Part shown: positions 7,202 through 12,669 of the stretch, in pieces
Position numbering within the stretch: the stretch's first letter is position 1
Layout: each line of letters starts with the position of its first letter
Assembly: GCA_046302715.1 (NCBI GenBank)
Contig: JBKCHQ010000238.1
Location: forward strand, 1-12,669
DNA from: CAMCXT01 sp046302715
GTDB lineage: Bacteria > Bacteroidota > Bacteroidia > M30B66
Length of the DNA stretch: 12,669 nucleotides
Reading direction: 5' to 3'
Notes under the pieces: generated by a model
The model's input: only the letters and a program-made list of their open reading frames with translations
The model's database searches: none
Told to the model about the DNA's origin: nothing
Position numbers and translations under genes: made by a program

Positions 7202-7837
7202 ATGAAAAACGCAATTCGCTTATTTCTAACTATTGGACTGGGGCTGATGCTTTCGGTGGGATTTGCTCAAAAAGCTGATTTACTGCAGTTTTCGGGCGTT
7301 GTGGTTAGTGGCGATAGTTTAAAGCCCGTTCCATTTACGGCCATCACCGTTAAGGGAACATACAGAGGTACCTTGAGCGATTATTATGGATTTTTTTCTT
7401 TTGTAGCACAAGAGGGTGATACTATTGAGTTTTCGGTCTTGGGTTTTCGAAAATCAACGTACATCATTCCCGATAGTTTAAACGATTCGCGTTATTCCAT
7501 CATTCAGGTTTTAAACCAGGATACGGTGATGTTACCTACCACAGTTATTTATCCCTGGCCCACCAAAGAGCAGATTTATGAATACTTTCTGAAGGCGCCT
7601 GTTCCCGACGACGATTTGGAACGAGCCCGCAAAAATCTGGCACAAGAAACCATCGTGGATATGGCGCTCACCGTGCCCATGGATGCTACCATGAATTACC
7701 GCAATAGCATGAATCAATACAATACGCGTTTGTACAATGCGGGGCAAATTCCTATGAATAACTTACTTAACCCTATCGCTTGGGCTAAGTTTGTTCAGGC
7801 TTGGAAAAAGGGCGAATTTAAACGAAAATCGAAGTAG
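7202..7837 (+). CDS. Exported carboxypeptidase-regulatory-like (transthyretin-like) domain protein
   Basis: A 211-residue protein that starts with a signal peptide (MKNAIRLFLTIGLGLMLSVG, cleavage near FAQ at 21-23). Residues 29-115 form one carboxypeptidase D regulatory-like beta sandwich: FSGVVVSGDSLKPVPFTAIT, then G-T-L-S-D-Y-Y-G-F-F, D-T-I-E-F-S-V-L-G-F-R, and a closing strand that ends in LPTTVIYPW. This arrangement is the same as in the N-terminal domain of SusC-like and other receptors. The rest (120-211) is helical, Asn-rich, and ends very basic (KKGEFKRKSK). It does not resemble a known enzyme. A TTG 9 bp upstream is less likely than the ATG. The stop lies 7 bp before the TonB-dependent receptor gene, so the two products are probably made together and may cooperate at the outer membrane (inference). 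Confidence 0.85.
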   Translation: MKNAIRLFLTIGLGLMLSVGFAQKADLLQFSGVVVSGDSLKPVPFTAITVKGTYRGTLSDYYGFFSFVAQEGDTIEFSVLGFRKSTYIIPDSLNDSRYSIIQVLNQDTVMLPTTVIYPWPTKEQIYEYFLKAPVPDDDLERARKNLAQETIVDMALTVPMDATMNYRNSMNQYNTRLYNAGQIPMNNLLNPIAWAKFVQAWKKGEFKRKSK

Positions 7838-7844
7838 GATATTG

Positions 7845-10361
7845 ATGCGTCGTTTCCTGAGTTGTTTCATTTTCCTGTTACTGGTATTAAGTGCTTCCTC
7901 GCAGGCAGTGCTGCGCGGAAAGGTTACCGGACAGCAAGGTAATATTCTTTCGGGGGTGATTATTTATCAGCTTGGCAAAATGTCGAACAACACCACCTCG
8001 GATGCCGATGGTCGTTATAAATTAAACCTAGCCTCCGATACCACGCTTAACGTTGTAGTGCAGCTATCGGGATATCTAAACGATACGCTATCTATAAAGC
8101 TTGCCAAAGGCGAGGTGCGCGAAATGCGGGTAGAAATGGAGCAAAAAACCATCGAATTGGGAACCGCCGTCATCACCGATTCGCGCGCACTCGAAACCGG
8201 CATGGTGCCCATTGATCGAAGAATTATTACCTCAATAACAGGTCCAGGTGGCGGTATTGAAATGACCATAAAAACGTTGCCGGGCGTATATTCGAACAAT
8301 GAATTGAGTTCGCAATACTCGGTGCGTGGGGGTAATTACGACGAAAATTTGGTGTATGTCAATGATGTGGAGATTTATCGTCCATTTTTAGTGCGTGCCG
8401 GACAGCAAGAGGGCTTGAGTTTTCCAAACCCCGATATGGTTGAAAATTTACGTTTTTCGGCGGGCGGTTTCGAAGCCAAATACGGCGATAAGATGAGTTC
8501 GGTGCTCGATATTCGGTATAAGCGGCCTAAAGATTTTGGAGGTGCGGTTTCGGCTTCTATCTTGGGAGGAAATATACAGCTCGAAGGCAGTGCCCTGGAT
8601 TATCGTTTGTCGTGTATGATTGGCGCCCGTTATCGAACTACGCAGTATTTATTGAACAGTTTGGATGTTAACGGGCAATACCGTCCTGCCTTTACCGATG
8701 TACAGGGCTTTGTAACGTATTCGATTAGCGACAGGCTCGATTTTGACCTTTTGGGGAATTATGCGGTTAATAACTATCGGGTGTTTCCGCAAGACCAAAA
8801 AACCGAGTTTGGCACCATAAATCAGGCTTTGCAGTTGCGTGTATTTTTCGAAGGCAAGGAGCAAAATCGTTTTGCCACCGGAATGGGAGCTGCAACCATG
8901 CATTTTAGGCCCGATAAAAACACTTCGCTTAAACTGATTGCTTCGTCGTTTAACTCAACCGAGTCGGAACGCTCCGATGTAGAGGGTTTTTACTTTATTG
9001 ATGAGCTGGAACGCGATTTAGGCAGCGACGATTTTGGCGATGTGGCCTTTAACCGCGGCATTGGCTCGTTTCTAACGTTCATACGCAATCGCCTCGATTA
9101 TCAGGTTACAAATATCGAACATAAGGGAAGCCGTGCTTCGGGCAATCATTTCTTAAGCTGGGGCATTCGGGCACAAAATGAGCGCATTCAAGACGAACTT
9201 AAAGAATGGAAGATGATTGATTCGGCGGGCTACAGCTTGCCTGTGGGCCATACTTATGCGCTCGAAGTGCCCGAGAATGAAGCCATCATTTTAGACAGTT
9301 ATCTGAAAAGCGATACGGTATTAAATTCCTTTCGTTATCATGCCTACGTGCAGGATGAAGTGCGCTGGAAACAAGATTCTGTGCAGTATTCTATAACCGC
9401 CGGATTGCGTGCCAATCATTGGACCTTGAACGGGCAAACTTTGGTAAGTCCACGTATGGTATTTTCCATGCGTCCACTTTTCTGGAAACGCGAAATTACC
9501 TTTCGTGCCGCCGCCGGTCACTATGCACAGCCGCCTTTTTACCGCGAGTTGCGAGGGTTTGACGGAGGAGTAAAAACGGGCGTTAAAGCCCAGGAGAGTT
9601 GGCATTTTATTACCGGGGCTGAGTTTACCTTTAAATCGTGGGGGCGCGATTTTAGCTTTTACTCGGAGGCCTATTACAAGATTCTACGAAATTTGGTGCC
9701 GTATGAAATTGATAACGTTAGGGTTAGGTATTATGCCGCTAATTTGAGTGATGGTTATGCCACAGGCTTGGATTTAAAAGTAAACGGCGAGTTTGTAAAA
9801 GGCGTGCAAAGTTGGGCCAGCATGAGTTTGATGCAAACCAAGGAAGATATTCGCAACGATTTTTACTACGACTATTTTAATGCCGATGGCGATAAAATTA
9901 TCAAAGGATATTCTTCCGACCCTGTAGCCGATTCTGTTAGGGTAGAGCCTGGTTTTATTCCACGGCCAACCGACCAACGTTTTAATTTTAGCTTGTTTTT
10001 TCAGGATTATTTGCCCCGCAACGAAAGTTTAAGCATGCAAATTACCTTAATTTATGGCTCTCGCCTCCCAATGGGCCCGCCCGATTTAAATCGTTATCGC
10101 GACACCTTGCGCATTCCGCCATACCGACGTGTAGATATTGGTTTTACAAAACATTTTATCTCGGCAAATCGTCCGTATAAAAAAGACAATTGGCTCAAAA
10201 ATGTAAAGGCACTTTCACTCTCGCTCGAGGTGTTCAACTTATTGGGGGTAAATAATACGGTTTCGTATTTATGGATTAAAGACGTTACGAACCGCCTGTA
10301 TGGAGTGCCCAATTATCTCACCAACCGATTACTGAATCTAAGACTGCAGGCGAGCTTCTAA
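7845..10361 (+). CDS. TonB-dependent outer-membrane receptor with N-terminal carboxypeptidase-regulatory-like domain
   Basis: From the ATG at 7845 the product has 838 residues. The signal peptide is MRRFLSCFIFLLLVLSASSQ. A transthyretin-like domain follows (about 21-100), with T-S-D-A-D-G-R-Y-K-L (51-60) as its hallmark. Next comes the plug (about 118-230), with GIEMTIKTLPGVYSNNELSS (137-156), then Q-Y-S-V-R-G-G-N-Y-D-E-N, and FSAGGFEAKYGDKMSSVLDI (204-223). The remainder is a beta-barrel ending in LRLQASF, with the expected terminal Phe. It is shorter than SusC proteins and no SusD gene is nearby, so it is not a classic glycan PUL receptor. The substrate is unknown. An in-frame TTG at 7791 would overlap the upstream gene and hide the signal, so it was rejected. 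It lies 7 bp after the small transthyretin-like gene. Confidence 0.93.
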   Translation: MRRFLSCFIFLLLVLSASSQAVLRGKVTGQQGNILSGVIIYQLGKMSNNTTSDADGRYKLNLASDTTLNVVVQLSGYLNDTLSIKLAKGEVREMRVEMEQKTIELGTAVITDSRALETGMVPIDRRIITSITGPGGGIEMTIKTLPGVYSNNELSSQYSVRGGNYDENLVYVNDVEIYRPFLVRAGQQEGLSFPNPDMVENLRFSAGGFEAKYGDKMSSVLDIRYKRPKDFGGAVSASILGGNIQLEGSALDYRLSCMIGARYRTTQYLLNSLDVNGQYRPAFTDVQGFVTYSISDRLDFDLLGNYAVNNYRVFPQDQKTEFGTINQALQLRVFFEGKEQNRFATGMGAATMHFRPDKNTSLKLIASSFNSTESERSDVEGFYFIDELERDLGSDDFGDVAFNRGIGSFLTFIRNRLDYQVTNIEHKGSRASGNHFLSWGIRAQNERIQDELKEWKMIDSAGYSLPVGHTYALEVPENEAIILDSYLKSDTVLNSFRYHAYVQDEVRWKQDSVQYSITAGLRANHWTLNGQTLVSPRMVFSMRPLFWKREITFRAAAGHYAQPPFYRELRGFDGGVKTGVKAQESWHFITGAEFTFKSWGRDFSFYSEAYYKILRNLVPYEIDNVRVRYYAANLSDGYATGLDLKVNGEFVKGVQSWASMSLMQTKEDIRNDFYYDYFNADGDKIIKGYSSDPVADSVRVEPGFIPRPTDQRFNFSLFFQDYLPRNESLSMQITLIYGSRLPMGPPDLNRYRDTLRIPPYRRVDIGFTKHFISANRPYKKDNWLKNVKALSLSLEVFNLLGVNNTVSYLWIKDVTNRLYGVPNYLTNRLLNLRLQASF

Positions 10362-10385
10362 CCCGTAGTCCAGCTTTAGGTATTG

Positions 10386-10727
10386 TTATAACGATTCCCT
10401 GAGTTCGACAAGGGCTTTGCGTGCAGTTTTTAATTTTTGAATCAAAACCTCATGAGTTGCTTTTGGGGCTTCGGCGTTTGGAGCCTTTAATTGCTGTCGG
10501 GCGCCTTCTAAGGTAAATCCTTGTTCTTTTACCAGCGTGTAAATACGTTTAAAGATATCGAGATCGGCGGCAGTAAAAAGGCGGTTTCCTTTTTTATTTT
10601 TTTTAGGCTTAATGGATGGAAATTCCTTTTCCCAAAAGCGGATGAGCGAATGGTTTACCTGAAATATGTCGGCCACCTCACCAATGGTATAAAATAATTT
10701 TTCGGGGTTATGCGGTATCTCGGGCAT
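10386..10727 (-). CDS. Short MerR family transcriptional regulator
   Basis: A 113-residue protein. Residues 11-35 form the MerR winged helix-turn-helix: LFYTIGEVADIFQVNHSLIR followed by FWEKEF. The wing is NKKGNRLFTAADL (44-56), and a second helical part KRIYTLVKEQGFTLEGARQQL (60-80) follows. A short coiled coil (about 94-113) replaces the long effector domain of metal or drug sensors, and there is no Cys at all, so it is not a metal sensor of the usual kind. Compact MerR proteins like this are common in Bacteroidota, and their targets are largely unknown. The gene converges with the receptor gene (24-bp gap) and faces the long gap with its own promoter. Confidence 0.9.
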   Translation of the reverse strand: MPEIPHNPEKLFYTIGEVADIFQVNHSLIRFWEKEFPSIKPKKNKKGNRLFTAADLDIFKRIYTLVKEQGFTLEGARQQLKAPNAEAPKATHEVLIQKLKTARKALVELRESL

Positions 10728-10747
10728 TTTGGATTGCGTCTGCTGTT

Positions 10748-10755
10748 CAAATTTA
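10748..10755 (-). promoter_or_regulatory. -7 element of the merR promoter
   Basis: TAAATTTG on the minus strand matches the Bacteroidota -7 consensus TAnnTTTG exactly and ends 20 bp before the ATG at 10727. A TTTG at the -33 position is not evident, so activity may depend on another factor or be weak. Confidence 0.42.
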
Positions 10756-11005
10756 CATCATGCATACACACAACGGTGGCGCTTGTTAATAATAAGCGCT
10801 GAATGTTGATTAGTTAAAGCCTGATTAATCAATCGAATTGAATGTACAATAGCTTTTTATAGTTGATCAGTGGGAGGTTTTCGGTTTAATTCCATCAAAT
10901 CGGAATTGCATTCAGCCCACACCACTAATGTTGCAAAGCTATTGCCCAATTAGGGTTAAATTAATAATTAATCCTTTGATTATTAGTAAATTAATTTGCG
11001 ATATG

Positions 11006-11036
11006 CGTTTTAAACGTTTATAAACGTTTACTAACG
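11006..11036. repeat. 10-bp-phased palindromic repeat, possible operator
   Basis: CG dinucleotides sit at 11006, 11015, 11025 and 11035, with units CGTTTTAAA, CGTTTATAAA and CGTTTACTAA between them. Within this, TAAACGTTTA occurs twice in direct succession (11011-11030). Each copy is a perfect palindrome, and the pair is a 20-bp palindrome. Spacing near one helical turn would place the sites on one face of DNA. AAACGTTT resembles the core of LacI/GalR-type operators, but the binding protein is unknown. Confidence 0.5.
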
Positions 11037-11509
11037 GATATCTGTTGCGGAGGCATTAGCTTCGCGTTGGGCAGGGGGGGATAGGATTCCTACAAAATCA
11101 AAAGGTTTAAACCAAAATAACTTTTCAAGATTGCTGTTGATATCGACAATTATTGGTCAATCTGCAAACTATTATAAGCCTTTTCAAAGAGGATTTCTCT
11201 CAGCACATAGGCACGATGGCGTTAAAAGGAATTGACATATTGGTGCATAATTCTGCTCGATTAATTAAGTATTTACAGTTAATGTTTATTGAGCCTCAGA
11301 TTATGCAAGGCGAGGCTGAGTGATTCTTTTCTTGGCACTCGAACCTGTAAGAGAAAAAGCAAAAGGAATTTTCAGTTTCGAATAATTAATGGTGGGCAAT
11401 GGGGCAGAATAATACCTACAAAATGTTAATAACCCTGTATATATCTTTTGTTTAGCGCAAAGCATTATGCCTAATTAAAGTATGGAAATTTGAAAAACAC
11501 ATCACAGGC

Positions 11510-12669
11510 ATGAGCAATCGCAACGATACCGGAATTAGCCGTACCCGCCACGAGCAGGTGCTTGACACTATTGATGAAGTAACCCGTATATCGAGTTCGC
11601 TGGGTATTTCGCAGCTGCAACTCGAAGATGCGCAGCTAAACGGTGCATATATTCATGTAAACGGCAAACAGGTGGTTAATTTTGGGTCCTGCAGTTATCT
11701 AGGCCTCGAGCGTCATCCACAAATTATTCAAGGAATTATTGATGCTACGGTGCGTTACGGTTCGCAATTTTCTTCCTCGCGCGCATATGCATCTGTTACG
11801 CTTTATACCGAGGCCGAAAATCTATTGGAACAAATGTTTCGTCAGCCGGTTTTATTGGCACCAACCGTTACTTTAGGCCATCAGTCAAACATACCGGTTT
11901 TGGTGGGCGAACACGATGCCGTTATTATGGACATGCAGGTGCACAGCTGCGTGCAGTCGGCCTGTCAGCTTTTAAAAACGCGCAATATTCCCGTTGAGCT
12001 TATACGCCATAACCGATACGATTTGCTCGAAGAGCGTATTGTAGAGTTGTCTAAAAAGCACGAAAAAATCTGGTACATGGCCGACGGTGTGTACTCTATG
12101 TATGGCGATTTTTTGCCGGTTGAAGCGTTGTATGATTTGCTCGATCGTTATCCGCAATTTCATTTATATGTGGATGATGCACACGGTACCGGCTGGGCAG
12201 GACGTCAGGGCAAGGGCTACGTGTTAAGTCAGAAACCTTTTCATGAACGTTTATATCTGGTGGCCGGTTTAGCGAAGAGTTTTGCCGCATGCGGAGGGGT
12301 TCTCGTTTTTCCGAACCAGCGCGATAAGGAACGGGTGCGCAACTGTGGTGGCACGTTTATTTTTTCGGGGCCCATTCAACCCCCTATGTTAGGCGCCATT
12401 GTGGCATCTGCACGCTTGCATTTAAGCGATGAATTAAGTTATTACCAAGCCGAGCTGCAGAAACGGGTGTCTTATTTTGTGGAAACCTGCAAGCAGTTAA
12501 ATCTACCCCTTATTGGAGAGTCCAATTCACCTATATTCTTCATTGGTGTAGGTAAACCTTCGGTAGGTTATAATATGGTGACGCGCATCATGAACAAAGG
12601 CTACTTTATCAATTTAAGTGTATTCCCAAGTGTGCCGTATAAAAATACAGGTTTACGAATTCCAATAAC
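11510..12669 (+). CDS. Alpha-oxoamine synthase-like PLP-dependent enzyme, 3' end outside window
   Basis: The frame is open from the ATG at 11510 to the window edge, giving 386 codons; the family is usually near 390-420 residues, so little is missing. It is a fold-type I aminotransferase-like enzyme closest in pattern to the group of BioF, KBL, SPT and CqsA, which join an acyl-CoA to an amino acid with loss of CO2. Visible residues: N-F-G-S-C-S-Y-L-G-L-E at 57-67, His145 (VHSC; stacking on PLP), ADGVYSMYGD (210-219 region), Asp222 and His225 in DDAHGTG, and the Schiff-base Lys256 in L-A-K-S-F-A. The family's usual SGYxAN loop is replaced by TLGHQSN (126-132 region). Candidate reactions include sphingoid or sulfonolipid base synthesis, or an aminoketone signal; biotin synthesis is less likely, as no bio genes are nearby. 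The reaction is not decided by the sequence. Confidence 0.87.
   Translation, partial: MSNRNDTGISRTRHEQVLDTIDEVTRISSSLGISQLQLEDAQLNGAYIHVNGKQVVNFGSCSYLGLERHPQIIQGIIDATVRYGSQFSSSRAYASVTLYTEAENLLEQMFRQPVLLAPTVTLGHQSNIPVLVGEHDAVIMDMQVHSCVQSACQLLKTRNIPVELIRHNRYDLLEERIVELSKKHEKIWYMADGVYSMYGDFLPVEALYDLLDRYPQFHLYVDDAHGTGWAGRQGKGYVLSQKPFHERLYLVAGLAKSFAACGGVLVFPNQRDKERVRNCGGTFIFSGPIQPPMLGAIVASARLHLSDELSYYQAELQKRVSYFVETCKQLNLPLIGESNSPIFFIGVGKPSVGYNMVTRIMNKGYFINLSVFPSVPYKNTGLRIPI

Larger units (their letters stand above)
10728..11509. other. Long gap of about 780 bp without a convincing gene
   Basis: AT-rich DNA between divergent merR (-) and the PLP enzyme (+). It holds the merR -7 element at the left end, a 10-bp-phased repeat at 11006-11036, a run of seven G at 11074-11080, and an AGCCTC/GAGGCT hairpin (11292-11297, 11312-11317) followed by a T-rich stretch. 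A short open frame at 11216-11323 (35 codons from ATG) has no visible family. No exact promoter for the PLP enzyme was found, so its transcription start could lie anywhere in this region. Confidence 0.6.

Noticed and set aside
7845..10361. Classic SusC/SusD glycan-uptake locus.
   Set aside because: The receptor is too short for SusC, and neither a SusD lipoprotein nor glycan enzymes are found beside it.
11233..11252. TTGACA followed by CATAAT as a sigma-70-type promoter.
   Set aside because: The spacing is only about 8 bp, far below what polymerase needs, and Bacteroidota use a different consensus.
11334..11348. On the minus strand ACAGGTTCGAGTGCC looks like the T-arm of a tRNA or an attachment-site remnant.
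   Set aside because: The bases after the loop do not pair with those before it, no acceptor or anticodon arm can be drawn, and no integrase is present.
11972..12290. Two minus-strand open frames opposite the PLP enzyme.
   Set aside because: They are antisense to a frame that carries all conserved PLP residues and have no family features.

Overview
The window looks like chromosomal DNA of a Bacteroidota bacterium, probably from the Flavobacteriales or a relative (inference). The evidence is a DUF3276/PUR-domain protein, a DUF1684 lipoprotein-like protein, secreted carboxypeptidase-regulatory-like (transthyretin-like) domains, a TonB-dependent receptor with that same domain at its N-terminus, and promoters of the Bacteroidota type (-33 TTTG, about 20 bp, -7 TAnnTTTG). 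Intergenic DNA is AT-rich and Shine-Dalgarno sequences are not obvious, which also fits. I see no mobile element, CRISPR array, rRNA or tRNA gene.

Layout. (1) Positions 1-4136, minus strand: the three-subunit proton-translocating NAD(P) transhydrogenase operon pntAA-pntAB-pntB. It is followed 31 bp downstream by an exported Asp-box (BNR) beta-propeller protein whose 3' end lies outside the window. (2) 4137-4399: a divergent promoter region serving pntAA and the PUR-domain gene at 4400. (3) 4768-5696, minus: a two-gene unit of an NAD(P)H-dependent FMN reductase-like flavoprotein and a DoxX-like four-helix membrane protein. (4) 5883-7123: a DUF1684 exported protein (+) and a YdcF/SanA-like DUF218 membrane protein (-), whose 3' ends overlap by 7 bp. 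(5) 7202-10361, plus: a small exported carboxypeptidase-regulatory-like protein and a TonB-dependent receptor, 7 bp apart and almost certainly one transcription unit. (6) 10386-10727, minus: a short MerR-type regulator. (7) 10728-11509: about 780 bp with no convincing gene, holding the merR promoter and an unusual 10-bp-phased repeat. (8) 11510 to the end, plus: an alpha-oxoamine synthase-like PLP enzyme cut by the window edge.

Two themes stand out: redox and energy metabolism (transhydrogenase making NADPH, a flavin reductase with a DoxX-like partner) and envelope functions (propeller protein, DUF1684 protein, DUF218 protein, transthyretin-like protein plus outer-membrane receptor). Most genes belong to known families. 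I found no clear new defence or mobile system. The least explained parts are the phased repeat in the long gap before the PLP enzyme, the exact reaction of that enzyme, and the substrate of the receptor pair.
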